A DNA stretch of 64,000 nt from Bacillus sp. NTK034 (GTDB lineage: Bacteria > Bacillota > Bacilli > Bacillales > Cytobacillaceae). Positions 39,717 to 48,560 of this stretch are shown piece by piece (the first letter of the stretch is position 1; the number at the start of each line of letters is the position of its first letter). The notes beneath the pieces are model-generated. The model was not told the origin of the DNA and made no database searches. It was given only the letters and a program-made list of their open reading frames with translations. The position numbers and the translations under genes were made by a program. The stretch is taken from positions 310,001 to 374,000 of the forward strand of contig NZ_JAFKOJ010000004.1 in the NCBI RefSeq assembly GCF_017303275.1. The letters are read 5' to 3'.

Positions 39717-39839
39717 CCTTCGCCGCACATAAATTTTTATCTGCACGTAAAAAAGGGTTATCCGCACATAAATTTTTTTATCCGCACATAAAAACAGCTA
39801 TCCGCATATAAAAAAAGGTTATCCGCACATAAAATACAT
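39717..39839. repeat. Short tandem array, period 20-21 bp
   Basis: Units starting TATCCGCACATAAA begin at 39738, 39759, 39779, 39799 and 39820, with a degenerate unit before them at about 39717. The first half of the unit is well kept and the second half (A/T-rich, sometimes with GGGT or CAGC) varies. Spacings are 21, 20, 20 and 21 bases, two helical turns. There are no unique spacers of CRISPR type. It lies between yunC and the HD-GYP gene. Confidence 0.75.
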
Positions 39840-40030
39840 AATTGAGGAAAATAGCTCCCCGGAGTGAAGACAGGCACCCTAAAGTTATCCTTAAAAACGG
39901 CATAAGAATCAATTTTCATAAAAACTGTGAGAACTTCCGCCAATGCCGGAATTTTGTCGTATAATGTAAATAAAACCAAATTATACCCGAAATAAAAAGT
40001 AGCACTGAAAAAAGGATATGGGAGATACAT

Positions 40031-41125
40031 ATGAGATTAGCAGCAACCAATACAATTGAGACTGGCAGCGTTTTGGCCAAGGCTATATATAATGACAAGG
40101 GTCAGGTCCTCTTGCATGAAGGTGTGGAGCTGGCTGATAAATTGATACATAAATTGCAGGAAATGGGTATTACTTATGTGTATATAAGGGATTGGCGCAC
40201 TGAGGATATCCAATATAGGGACCCTCTGACTGCCAAAATGCGCACGAAGGCAATCGAAACCATAGAATCTGTTCTGAAGGAAGTAGAAGCAAATAAAGAT
40301 TTATCAGACTCTTTAGTGATTGAGAAAGCCTCAAAACGGCTATCAGGGCTAATTCGTCAGCTAATCGGTGAAATAAGGGGAAATAGAGAGCTGCTTTCGA
40401 TCCTATCAGACGTTTATACATATGACCACTATATTTTCACACACTCCCTGAATGTAACCCTTTATTCTCTGGCAATCGGGATGAAGCTACAGCTCCTGCC
40501 AAAGGAACTTGAAATCCTGGGGCTAGGTGCTATTCTCCATGATGTAGGTAAAATGAAGGTGCCAGCAGATATTCTTTTGAAACCGGGTAAATTGACAGCT
40601 GAAGAATTTGAATCAATAAAGAAGCATCCTGAAGATGGATTTAATATATTAAGAAAAGTAATGACGATTCCGCTCCTTGTTGCACATTGTGCCTTTCAGC
40701 ATCATGAGCGTTTGAATGGCTCCGGCTACCCGCGCGGCCTTGAGGGAGACGAGATACATGATTTCGGCAAGATTATTGCGATTGCAGATGTGTTTGATGC
40801 AGTAACATCTAATCGCATTTACAGACAGGCTATGCTCCCGCATGAAGGCCTGGAGATTTTGTATGCAGGGGCAGAAAAGTTATTTGATAAGAGGATAATA
40901 GAAGTTTTTCGTCAAGCGGTCGCGGTATATCCTGTGGGTGTTACAGTCGAGCTGAATGATGGCAGGAAAGGTGTTGTCTGCCGGCAGAACACGGGTCTGA
41001 GTGATAGGCCTGTCATCCGCGTACTTGAAGAAAAGGGCAGGAATGTGGAGCCGTATGAAGCAGATTTGAGGATTGAATTGAATTCTGTCATTATAGGCTG
41101 CGATACGACTTTTGTACAACAATAA
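40031..41125 (+). CDS. HD-GYP domain protein, probable c-di-GMP phosphodiesterase
   Basis: A 364-residue protein with an N-terminal DUF3391-like part (about 1-100) and an HD-GYP domain. The metal-binding HD pair is His170-Asp171 in ILHDVGKMKVP, and the GYP motif is in HHERLNGSGYPRGL (about 232-234). Proteins of this type hydrolyse cyclic di-GMP, but the Bacillus members are little studied. No sensor or membrane segment is seen. GGGAG lies six bases before the ATG. It is set into the yunC-yunB gap. Confidence 0.88.
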   Translation: MRLAATNTIETGSVLAKAIYNDKGQVLLHEGVELADKLIHKLQEMGITYVYIRDWRTEDIQYRDPLTAKMRTKAIETIESVLKEVEANKDLSDSLVIEKASKRLSGLIRQLIGEIRGNRELLSILSDVYTYDHYIFTHSLNVTLYSLAIGMKLQLLPKELEILGLGAILHDVGKMKVPADILLKPGKLTAEEFESIKKHPEDGFNILRKVMTIPLLVAHCAFQHHERLNGSGYPRGLEGDEIHDFGKIIAIADVFDAVTSNRIYRQAMLPHEGLEILYAGAEKLFDKRIIEVFRQAVAVYPVGVTVELNDGRKGVVCRQNTGLSDRPVIRVLEEKGRNVEPYEADLRIELNSVIIGCDTTFVQQ

Positions 41126-41196
41126 ACTATTTTGGATTTTTGAGCCTAGTTCCCTCTTTTACAGCATACATATAGCTTGTAAAGGGGGGATTTGTT

Positions 41197-41943
41197 TTGG
41201 CAAAATTTCGAGGCCGGCTGCCCCGGAAAGGTCCTCTGCCATTTCGCTATGTATTTCTGTTGACCTTTATATTTTTCGTCATCTCAACTGCTGCCGGCCT
41301 ATGGATTATCAACGAAGGGCTTAAGCCCACTCTCATGAGCTATGCCGATTCACAGACAAGGAAAATCGCATCATTGGTGATAAACAATGCGATTAATAAA
41401 AAAATTACCAATGTGATGGATTTGGAAGATATGTTTGAAGCAAGTGAAAGCGGGGTTGTCAGCATAAACGTAGAAAAGCTGAACAGGGTCAAAGCGGAAG
41501 TAACCGAACTTGTTCAGGATAATATTAAGAAAGCGGAAAAGGGCGATTTGGATGCATTGGAGTCCTTTACAGATGTGGAAATTACTACGGAACAAATGCA
41601 GAATACAAATGGAATAGTTTATTACGTGCCGCTTGGCCAGGCAACCAATAATGCGCTTCTCGGAAACCTGGGTCCCCGGATACCGGTTAAATTTAATGCA
41701 GTTGGTTCTGTTACCTCCAACTTTATAACGGAAACAAAGGATCACGGCATTAATAATGTTGAAGTGAAGGTACTGGTCCGTCTGGATGTGCAGGTTCAAA
41801 TCATTATACCTTTTGCCACCAAGATTATCACTGTACAGGAGGATGTACTGGCCGCTTATGGCATTTATCCGGGAAAAGTCCCGCAATTTTACAATGGCGG
41901 AGGGGGCACCTCGCCTTCAATAGAAATACCGGCCGGCCAATAA
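41197..41943 (+). CDS. yunB: Sporulation protein YunB
   Basis: A 248-residue protein with a basic N-terminus, one membrane segment at about residues 20-42 and a long outer domain. It matches YunB, a mother-cell sporulation protein of B. subtilis, including the PLGQATNNALLGNLGPRIPV segment. The start is TTG, with AAAGGGGGG seven bases upstream. In B. subtilis it depends on sigma-E; no promoter was identified here. Confidence 0.88.
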   Translation: MAKFRGRLPRKGPLPFRYVFLLTFIFFVISTAAGLWIINEGLKPTLMSYADSQTRKIASLVINNAINKKITNVMDLEDMFEASESGVVSINVEKLNRVKAEVTELVQDNIKKAEKGDLDALESFTDVEITTEQMQNTNGIVYYVPLGQATNNALLGNLGPRIPVKFNAVGSVTSNFITETKDHGINNVEVKVLVRLDVQVQIIIPFATKIITVQEDVLAAYGIYPGKVPQFYNGGGGTSPSIEIPAGQ

Positions 41944-41946
41944 CAC

Positions 41947-41975
41947 TTGCAAAAAGATTAGTATTTTGATAAAAT
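41947..41975 (+). promoter_or_regulatory. Promoter of the lysine-riboswitch leader
   Basis: TTGCAA and TAAAAT with a 17-base spacer, about 33 bases before the lysine aptamer. Confidence 0.65.
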
Positions 41976-42007
41976 TTCAATATAATTTCATAAAAACCTT
42001 ATCATAT

Positions 42008-42281
42008 CCGATGGGGTAGAGGCGCAAGATTTAAGAGTACGCTGTGCGAGGATGACAACTAGGACCGCAGCCGAAAGGGAATGTTGCCGAAGCATGATTA
42101 GTGAGTCAGAACTAATCTTGCTGGGGTTACTTCGAATAGGAGTAACACTGTCATTATGAGGGGAAAGTATGAATATACTTTGTCAAAGCCTTCATAATGG
42201 GGAGCTACAGATCGTGATGGAGAAACTAATTACTTCAAAAGAGTAATGATAGATTTTTCTCTATCGTTACTCTTTTTTTAT
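42008..42281 (+). promoter_or_regulatory. Lysine riboswitch (L box) with terminator
   Basis: The L-box elements occur in order: GGGGTAGAGGCGCAAGA, AAGAGTACGCTGTGCGAGGA, CCGCAGCCGAAAGGGA, TTGCCGAAGC, CTTGCTGGGG, CACTGTCATTATG and CATAATGGGGAGCTAC. The terminator is AAAGAGTAATGATAGA with its complement and a T run (42237-42281). Lysine binding should stop transcription before the NhaC-family gene. Confidence 0.95.
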
Positions 42282-42320
42282 TTTGACTCTGTCATCATCC
42301 TTGTTGTTCCCCTACGAAAA

Positions 42321-42358
42321 GCTACAGGCGCCCGCTTATCGGAGCCTGTAGCTGGACA
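42321..42358. repeat. Hairpin from a reversed, deleted family B repeat
   Basis: GCTACAGGC and GCCTGTAGC form a perfect 9-bp stem with a 14-base loop. It is followed by AGCTGGACA, the reverse of the family B left end (TGTCCAGCT). It sits in the leader between the lysine-riboswitch terminator and the ribosome site of the transporter gene. Confidence 0.55.
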
Positions 42359-42386
42359 CCAATCAAATTTCAGAGGAGGACAAGTA

Positions 42387-43964
42387 ATGGCAAACACGAT
42401 TTTCTCCCTTCTGCCGCCTTTGGTAGCAATCGCCATGGTTATCCTGACCCGGCGCGTATTGCTGTCATTGGGAGTGGGGATCGTAACAGCCGCACTATTG
42501 CTGGCTGAATTCAGCATCACAGAAACATTCAGCATCATTTGGGATGCTGTAAAAGGAATTTTTGTTTCAGACGGAGAGCTGAACACCTGGAATGTATATA
42601 TTATTTTATTCTTGCTTGTATTAGGAGTTATTACTGCATTTATATCTATTTCAGGCGGAAGCCGCGCTTTTGGAGAATGGGCGATGAAGCGGGTCAAGAC
42701 CCGTGCAGGCGCACAGATTGTCGGAGCTGTTTTAGGTATTATCATATTCATTGACGACTATTTCAATGCTCTGGCTGTCGGCCAGATATCACGTCCGATT
42801 ACAGACCGCCAGCGTGTATCCCGTGCGAAACTTGCCTATTTGATTGATTCCACATCAGCACCTGTTTGTGTGGTTTCACCGGTATCAAGCTGGGGAGCAT
42901 ACATTATTGCGCTGATTGGAACTATCCTTGCTGCCCATAATGTTACCGAGTATTCAGCTTTCTCGGCATTTATTCAGATGATTCCAATGAATCTTTATGT
43001 ATGGGCTACCCTCGCTATTGTGTTTATTGTTGCATTAAGAGGCCTTGAAATTGGACCAATGAAGGTTCATGAGAAGCGTGCAGTTGAAGAGGGGCTAGTA
43101 ATGGATCCTGAGAAGCCGGCGCCTGGTGAACTGAAGGATGACCTTCCTACAAGTTCAAAAGGATCGGTCGGAGATCTTGTGTGGCCGATAATAGCACTTG
43201 TCATTGGTACAGTGGGCTCGATGTTTTGGACTGGGTCACAGGCGGTTGAAGGAAGTGCGACCATTTTACAAATATTTGAGAATACAGATGTCTCAAAATC
43301 TCTTATCCTTGGAGGCCTGGTGGGTCTATTGGTATCATTGGGACTATTCTTCCGACAAGCCTATGCTTTGAAAGGTGTTAACCCAAATGTTTTTGGTAAA
43401 GGGGTATGGGAAGGCATTAAGTCTATGCTTCCAGCTGTCTATATCTTGCTGTTTGCCTGGGCGATTGTTGATTTGATCGGCCGTCTGGAAACTGGAAAAT
43501 ATTTAGCCGGTCTTGTGGAAAGTTCAAATATGAGCACATCATGGCTTCCGCTTTTACTTTTTGTCATAGCTGGAATTATGGCATTCAGTACTGGAACTTC
43601 ATGGGGATCTTTCGGCATCCTGCTTCCAATTGCAGGAGACATTGCTGCTGCAACAGATATCTCTCTGTTATTGCCGGCTATGTCAGCAGTTCTCGCCGGT
43701 GCAGTGTTCGGGGATCATTGTTCACCGATTTCCGATACAACGATTCTTTCATCAACCGGGGCTGGATGTAATCATATGGACCATGTGATGACCCAGCTTC
43801 CATATGCATTGATTTCAGCGGGAATCGCTGCTGTTGGTTATTTAATTGTCGGTTTTACTGGCAGTACTGCAATCGCATTACTTACAGTGGCTGTTCTTGT
43901 AGCGGCATTTGCTTTCCTTGCCCGTGGCAAAAAAGAAGCCTGGCAGGAAAATAGAGCTAGTTAA
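42387..43964 (+). CDS. lysW: NhaC-family transporter, probable lysine transporter
   Basis: A 525-residue polytopic protein of the NhaC Na+/H+ antiporter superfamily with about twelve membrane segments. Conserved segments include FIDDYFNALAVGQISRPI and GDHCSPISDTTILSS. The lysine riboswitch upstream points to lysine as substrate; L-box-controlled NhaC-like transporters were named LysW in comparative work. AGAGGAGGACAAGTA precedes the ATG at 42387; the longer frame starts inside the terminator. Direction and coupling ion are not shown by sequence. Confidence 0.85.
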   Translation: MANTIFSLLPPLVAIAMVILTRRVLLSLGVGIVTAALLLAEFSITETFSIIWDAVKGIFVSDGELNTWNVYIILFLLVLGVITAFISISGGSRAFGEWAMKRVKTRAGAQIVGAVLGIIIFIDDYFNALAVGQISRPITDRQRVSRAKLAYLIDSTSAPVCVVSPVSSWGAYIIALIGTILAAHNVTEYSAFSAFIQMIPMNLYVWATLAIVFIVALRGLEIGPMKVHEKRAVEEGLVMDPEKPAPGELKDDLPTSSKGSVGDLVWPIIALVIGTVGSMFWTGSQAVEGSATILQIFENTDVSKSLILGGLVGLLVSLGLFFRQAYALKGVNPNVFGKGVWEGIKSMLPAVYILLFAWAIVDLIGRLETGKYLAGLVESSNMSTSWLPLLLFVIAGIMAFSTGTSWGSFGILLPIAGDIAAATDISLLLPAMSAVLAGAVFGDHCSPISDTTILSSTGAGCNHMDHVMTQLPYALISAGIAAVGYLIVGFTGSTAIALLTVAVLVAAFAFLARGKKEAWQENRAS

Positions 43965-43977
43965 AAAACCATAGATA

Positions 43978-44007
43978 AAGGCTTTCTCTTTGAGAAGGCC
44001 TTTTTTG
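43978..44007 (+). terminator. Terminator of the NhaC-family gene
   Basis: AAGGCTTTCTC, TTTG, (G)AGAAGGCCTT with six T, 14 bases after the stop. Confidence 0.8.
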
Positions 44008-44030
44008 GTGTTCATCCATCATGATTAAAG

Positions 44031-44055
44031 AGGTCCCCCGGAAGGGACCCTTTTA
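44031..44055 (-). terminator. Terminator of the YsnF-like gene
   Basis: On the minus strand GGGTCCC, TTCC, GGGGGACC, then TCTTT, directly after the stop codon. Confidence 0.6.
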
Positions 44056-44056
44056 A

Positions 44057-44938
44057 TTATAGGTTGTCATTATTTCTTCTTTTAAGAGAGCGATTTAAGT
44101 CTTCATCGTCAGTAACATATTCACGGCCGCCCTCAAGATGCACTTCTTCTTTCTTGAGGTTTTCTTTAACCTGCTGCGTTTCCTGAACCTCCCGTTTGCC
44201 TACGACAATCTCTTCGGTGACAACAGGCTTTTTGGAGACTTCCACTCGCTCCTCTGTAATTGGGATCCTGATTGTCTCCTCATCTGATATTGGTGAGGTG
44301 CTTGCGCCAGTTGGATCATCCACTTTTCTTCTTTCTACATATACTTCTTCATGCTCTACCGGTACATTGATTGCTTTTTGTTCTTCCACAACGTCTTTAT
44401 GGATTTCAACTTCTCCGGCTTGAACACGTTCTTTTGACACATCCAGCTGTTCTTCCCGAAGTTTTAATGATTGTTCATCTTCTTCCGCGGGATTTCTCTG
44501 CTGGCTATAACCCCCAGTGTAGGTGCTATCCACATTGGCTTCAGAAGTCCCTGCATTGGTAAGACCTGTTGCAGTATCAATTCTATCGCTGTACAAAATG
44601 ATTTTTCCCTCGTTCACATAAGTTTCATATTTGCGGGCTTCATCATCTGACAAGCCCAGTTCCTTGAATTTTTCAACTGGAGAGTCACTGCTCATGCGAT
44701 CATCATCAAACCATGATGCGAGACTATTTAAGAATCCTGCGCTCTCACTGCTCTCTCGATCCTTAGTTTCGAAGGTTTCTGTTTGAACACCGGTTTTATC
44801 TTCAAGAGACGTATCCAGGTGTTCTGTCTGCCCAATGATGGATAGATCCTGAACAGGGTATCCGTCATTCTGCAGTTCTTGAATGGCATTTACTACTTCC
44901 CTTTGTGAATTATAAACTCCAATAATATTGGCATCCAT
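44057..44938 (-). CDS. YsnF-like stress protein (GSP17M-like N-terminus, DUF2382)
   Basis: A 293-residue, highly charged protein. The N-terminal 100 or so residues (MDANIIGVYNSQREVVNAIQ) form a general-stress-protein-17M-like domain, with a linker rich in Ser, Asp and Glu. The C-terminal about 110 residues form a DUF2382/YsnF-AvaK domain (PVEHEEVYVERRKVDD, then IPITEERVEVSKKPVV). YsnF of B. subtilis is a sigma-B stress protein; no sigma-B promoter was found here. GGAGGTTTTACAA precedes the ATG. Single gene. Confidence 0.85.
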   Translation of the reverse strand: MDANIIGVYNSQREVVNAIQELQNDGYPVQDLSIIGQTEHLDTSLEDKTGVQTETFETKDRESSESAGFLNSLASWFDDDRMSSDSPVEKFKELGLSDDEARKYETYVNEGKIILYSDRIDTATGLTNAGTSEANVDSTYTGGYSQQRNPAEEDEQSLKLREEQLDVSKERVQAGEVEIHKDVVEEQKAINVPVEHEEVYVERRKVDDPTGASTSPISDEETIRIPITEERVEVSKKPVVTEEIVVGKREVQETQQVKENLKKEEVHLEGGREYVTDDEDLNRSLKRRNNDNL

Positions 44939-45401
44939 TTGTAAAACCTCCTTTATAGTGCTTTATGCTATATTTGGTAATGGTTAAGCACACTGGTTAT
45001 ATTCCCGGGACCTGGTAGACCAAACGAGGATAATATTGGCATACCGACAATATTATTTTGAATTATCTGAATAAATAACGAAAGTTTTTTACTTTTAAGA
45101 ATAAATTTTACTAAGGGGGTGAGGACAAAGAAATACTTGATCAGCTTTGCTGGAATAACTCCTGGCCGAGTTGAATTCTAATGATAATTAAAATACGAGT
45201 ATACTAATTTTCTTATGTGCTTTACTCTGGCAATGTACTAAAACTTATTATTTCGAAAAATAATACTATTAGGAAAATAATGTTTTGACAGATTATCAAA
45301 AACTAGCTATACTAGGCTTAGTTAGATTTAATTATCTGAAAATATAAAAAGTTCCCATTGTTCTTTTTAATTGGGAATATTTACAGGGGGTAGTAATTAC
45401 T
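44939..45401. other. Intergenic stretch with a consensus promoter
   Basis: No gene is seen on either strand. It holds the divergent leaders of the YsnF-like and SNF transporter genes, and near its right end the promoter at 45285-45313 and a hairpin TTCCCATT/AATTGGGAA at about 45352-45378 in the transporter leader. Confidence 0.55.
45285..45313 (+). promoter_or_regulatory. Consensus sigma-A promoter of the SNF transporter
   Basis: TTGACA and TATACT with a 17-base spacer, about 90 bases before the start codon. It is the best sigma-A match in the window. Confidence 0.75.
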
Positions 45402-46919
45402 ATGGATAATCGTCCGCAGTGGGGATCCAGAGCTGGCTTTATAATGGCAGCGGTGGGTTCTGCAATTGGTCTAGGAAACATCTGGCGTTTCCCTGCAGTT
45501 GCATATGAAAATGGAGGGGGAGCATTCTTTTTTCCATACTTGTTTGCTCTGCTGACAGCAGGTATACCGCTTCTGATTATGGAATTTACCATTGGCCATA
45601 AGTATCGCGGTTCAGCACCACTGTCTTATGCTAGATTAAGTAAAAAATACGAATGGTTAGGCTGGTGGCAGGTAGCCATCTCATTTGTCATTTCAACATA
45701 TTATGCGGTTATTATCGCATGGGCAATGTCCTTCGCAGGCTTCTCGTTTAATCTTAAATGGGGTGACGATCCAAACGGATTCCTATTTGGAGAATATTTG
45801 AAGCTTTCTGAAACGCCAGGAGATGTAGGCGGGATTGTACCAGGAGTTTTCATTCCGTTAATAATTGTTTGGGTAGTAACACTTGGCATCCTGTTCAAGG
45901 GAATTAAAAAAGGTATTGAAATCGCGAACAAAATCTTTATTCCTGTCCTTGTAGTTTTATTCTTAATTATTGTTGTTCGCGCATTGACGCTTGATGGAGC
46001 AATCGCAGGCTTGGATGCATTCTTTAAGCCTAACTGGGAGATGATTGCAGAACCTAAAGTTTGGGTTGCAGCATATGGCCAGATCTTCTTTAGCTTATCA
46101 ATTGGATTTGCCATCATGGTAACATATTCAAGCTACCTTCCTAAGAAAACGGATCTGACAAATAGTGCTTTCATTACAGGTTTTGCAAACTCTGGATTTG
46201 AACTTCTAGCAGGGATCGGGGTTTTTGCCGCATTAGGATTCATGGCTGCACAGCAGGGTGTAGGTATTAATGAAGTGGTATCATCCGGTGTAGGATTAGC
46301 ATTTGTGGTATTCCCGCAAATCATTAACGAATTCCCTGCTTTTAATGGGCTATTCGGGTCTTTCTTCTTTATCTGTTTAACACTTGCGGGCTTAACATCG
46401 CTAATATCAATTGTTGAAACATTTGTTGCCGGAGTACAGGATAAGTTTAATGTGTCACGTAATAAAGCTGTTCTTGTTGGCGGCGGTTTGTCTGCTGTTA
46501 TTTCCATCCTTTTTGCGACACAGGGCGGTTTATACTTCCTTGATGCAGCGGATTACTTCATTAACCAGTTTGGCGTTGCCCTGGCAGGACTTGTCCAGGT
46601 TGTAATTGTTGGATGGGTATTGAAAGAATTGAAAAATCTTCAAAACCATGCAGATGCTGTTTCCGATATTAAACTTGGAGCATGGTGGAAAGTGTGTCTA
46701 ATTGGAATTACACCAATCGTTCTTGGTTATATGATGATTCAAAACATTATTACCAATGTTAAAGATAATTATGAAGGATATCCTACAAGCTTCCTGCTCT
46801 ATTCAGGTTGGGGAGTAGCAATTGGAGCCATTATCTTAGGCTTTGTATTTATGGCAATTAAAAAGAACGAAACACAGACTAAACTTACGATCCCAAATGA
46901 TAAGGAGGTATCTCAATAA
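45402..46919 (+). CDS. SNF-family Na+-dependent amino-acid transporter
   Basis: A 505-residue neurotransmitter:sodium symporter family protein with about twelve membrane segments. The conserved first segment is GSAIGLGNIWRFPAVAYENG, which holds the sodium and substrate site in LeuT-type proteins. The 35-codon gene that starts on its stop codon encodes a MetS-like subunit, so this is a MetP-type two-part transporter, perhaps for methionine, alanine or another neutral amino acid. CAGGGGGTAGTAATTACT precedes the ATG. Confidence 0.92.
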   Translation: MDNRPQWGSRAGFIMAAVGSAIGLGNIWRFPAVAYENGGGAFFFPYLFALLTAGIPLLIMEFTIGHKYRGSAPLSYARLSKKYEWLGWWQVAISFVISTYYAVIIAWAMSFAGFSFNLKWGDDPNGFLFGEYLKLSETPGDVGGIVPGVFIPLIIVWVVTLGILFKGIKKGIEIANKIFIPVLVVLFLIIVVRALTLDGAIAGLDAFFKPNWEMIAEPKVWVAAYGQIFFSLSIGFAIMVTYSSYLPKKTDLTNSAFITGFANSGFELLAGIGVFAALGFMAAQQGVGINEVVSSGVGLAFVVFPQIINEFPAFNGLFGSFFFICLTLAGLTSLISIVETFVAGVQDKFNVSRNKAVLVGGGLSAVISILFATQGGLYFLDAADYFINQFGVALAGLVQVVIVGWVLKELKNLQNHADAVSDIKLGAWWKVCLIGITPIVLGYMMIQNIITNVKDNYEGYPTSFLLYSGWGVAIGAIILGFVFMAIKKNETQTKLTIPNDKEVSQ

Positions 46920-47026
46920 TGTCCGGTGGCGCAATTACAATGATGGTGGTTGGGATGCTCATTATCTGGGGCGGTCTGGCAGCAAGTATCATGAATGCCG
47001 TATCTAAAGCAAAACAAGCTAAATAA
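46919..47026 (+). CDS. MetS-type small subunit of the SNF transporter
   Basis: A 35-codon gene, MSGGAITMMVVGMLIIWGGL and a short basic tail ending KAKQAK. It has one membrane segment. Its ATG overlaps the stop of the transporter gene (TAATG), with AAGGAGGTATCTCA upstream. This is the layout of the MetPS system of Corynebacterium, where the tiny MetS protein is required for transport by the SNF protein. A terminator follows after ten bases. Confidence 0.85.
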   Translation: MSGGAITMMVVGMLIIWGGLAASIMNAVSKAKQAK

Positions 47027-47035
47027 TTGAAATTA

Positions 47036-47067
47036 AGGACTGTCCGTTTAAAGGGCAGTCCTTTTTT
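47036..47067 (+). terminator. Terminator of the SNF transporter operon
   Basis: AAGGACTGTCC, GTTTAAA, GGGCAGTCCTT with six T. Confidence 0.85.
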
Positions 47068-47070
47068 ACA

Positions 47071-48063
47071 TTATTTTCTCCTGGCTTTTATCCGATCCTG
47101 TCTTTCCCATAATCTCAAATGAGGATATGGATCATAGGACCACTCAGCATAGCCATTGTCTTTGTAGATGCCATAATGGAGATGGGGAGGGAATTTGCCT
47201 GATGTACCCGGAGGCCCGTAGCCAGAGCTTCCTACCCCTCCTATCATCATCCCGGGTTCAACGATTTGCCCAACTTTCAGGTCTTTTGCAAATCCGCTTA
47301 AATGGGCAAAGTAATGATAGTTGTTATTAATATCACGGATTCCGATTCTCCATCCCCCATATTTGTTCCAGCCTTTCATTTCCACTATTCCATAGGATGT
47401 AGCCCGGACGGGCACCCCGTAATCAGCGAAAATATCGGTTCCCTCGTGAATCCGTCTTCCGCCCCATCCTCTTGCGTCACCCCAGGTATTTCTATAGCTG
47501 TAATTGCTCCTCAGGGGGACAGGGAAGGCGTGATCATCAAGATCAAGGCGGCCGAACTGCTTATAAATCTGGGCTTTGCCGATAATGATGCCGACAGCTT
47601 TATCACGCTTATAATAGTTCCACAATCCAATTTTTAAATTATCATGGTCTGTACCATAGGAGAGAAGGAAATTGGCAAAGGAATGAAGAACATCTTCATC
47701 ACTTTTCAAGCTGGCTTTTCCGTCCCCGTCCCCGTCTATTCCTATTCCGTTGAAAAATTGAATGGATGTAGGATTTTCATCAGATGGATCTGGATTCAAA
47801 ATCCCCGCCCATTCTTCAGGTTTGAAATAGATGCCTGTAATGCCTTCGGCTTTGGGAATATCCCTTCTGGACTGCCTGACATTCCGTTCATACTGATCAA
47901 TCCCCGCAAGGTAATACCAGGGAATATTCGTAACAGCTTCAACTTTTTTATATAAGGTCATTCTTTGTTTATATACATCAGCTGGATTTTCTTGAGCGTT
48001 CACTGTGCATAAGGAAATCAGAAAAAACGATAAGGCCGCAGCTGCGGTAAATAATATCCGCAC
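47071..48063 (-). CDS. lytH: LytH-like M23 peptidase of sporulation
   Basis: A 330-residue protein with a signal peptide (VRILFTAAAALSFFLISLCT) and a C-terminal M23 metallopeptidase domain. Zinc ligands are visible in RRIHEGTDIFADYG (His, Asp) and HLHYGIYKDNG (HxH). LytH of B. subtilis is an L-Ala-D-Glu endopeptidase that makes single L-Ala stems in spore cortex. The start is GTG at 48063 with GGGAGG six bases upstream; the upstream ATG has no site. Position between yunB and lipA matches lytH. Confidence 0.9.
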   Translation of the reverse strand: MRILFTAAAALSFFLISLCTVNAQENPADVYKQRMTLYKKVEAVTNIPWYYLAGIDQYERNVRQSRRDIPKAEGITGIYFKPEEWAGILNPDPSDENPTSIQFFNGIGIDGDGDGKASLKSDEDVLHSFANFLLSYGTDHDNLKIGLWNYYKRDKAVGIIIGKAQIYKQFGRLDLDDHAFPVPLRSNYSYRNTWGDARGWGGRRIHEGTDIFADYGVPVRATSYGIVEMKGWNKYGGWRIGIRDINNNYHYFAHLSGFAKDLKVGQIVEPGMMIGGVGSSGYGPPGTSGKFPPHLHYGIYKDNGYAEWSYDPYPHLRLWERQDRIKARRK

Positions 48064-48280
48064 GGAAATCCTCCCTTCTTTTATGGTCTGCTTATTTAGT
48101 TTGTGAGGAATAGATAATTTAATAAATATCAATTAATGGTAATACCAGAATCTTCGGCTTGTCCTCTTCAATTCATTATGATAAAGTGGCATCAGGTGAA
48201 GCCTAATCAGCTTAGTCGGAATTTGCTTATGACTGGCTTTTTTAATTGGCAAGAATGTATAAATTCTGAAATTAGATTAC

Positions 48281-48526
48281 TGTCTGGCTCCAGCGCCTAC
48301 CCCCTCGAGGTCACAAGCTTGTCTTGTTTCGGCTCCTAGGGACTCGGGGTCATAAGCCGTTTCTTTCAGAAGGAAAAACGCCTTCTTACAGGAACCGTCC
48401 TTATGCCTGTCGTCCCTGGGCAGTCGCCTCCACATTTCGAGCATCCTCACAAAAAGGCAAAGGACGCCTTTCTGTGAGGCTCGTCTTGTGCTTGTCGGGG
48501 GTGAACAAGGCGCCTCCGCTTTTCTA
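48281..48526. repeat. Interspersed repeat family B, copy 2 (full length)
   Basis: A near-identical copy of 17667-17914: the same ends, the same AGGGAC/GTCCCT and CATAAG/CTTATG inner stem, and a last part differing by a few bases (GGCGCCTCCGCTTTT). It lies just upstream of lipA and creates an accidental 79-codon open extension of the lipA frame. The remaining DNA between lytH and this repeat shows nothing else. Confidence 0.8.
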
Positions 48527-48560
48527 TACGTCTAGCTTCAGTCTTTTAAGGAGTGGGAAA

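Noticed and set aside
39717..39839. Possible CRISPR array.
   Set aside because: Units are only 20-21 bases with no unique spacers, and no cas genes are present.
42246..42386. Upstream in-frame start of the NhaC-family gene.
   Set aside because: It lies within the riboswitch terminator; AGAGGAGG before 42387 gives the true start.
48324..48560. An open 79-codon N-terminal extension of lipA.
   Set aside because: It is translated family B repeat. LipA proteins start near [15 protein letters not shown], and a good ribosome site precedes the ATG at 48561.
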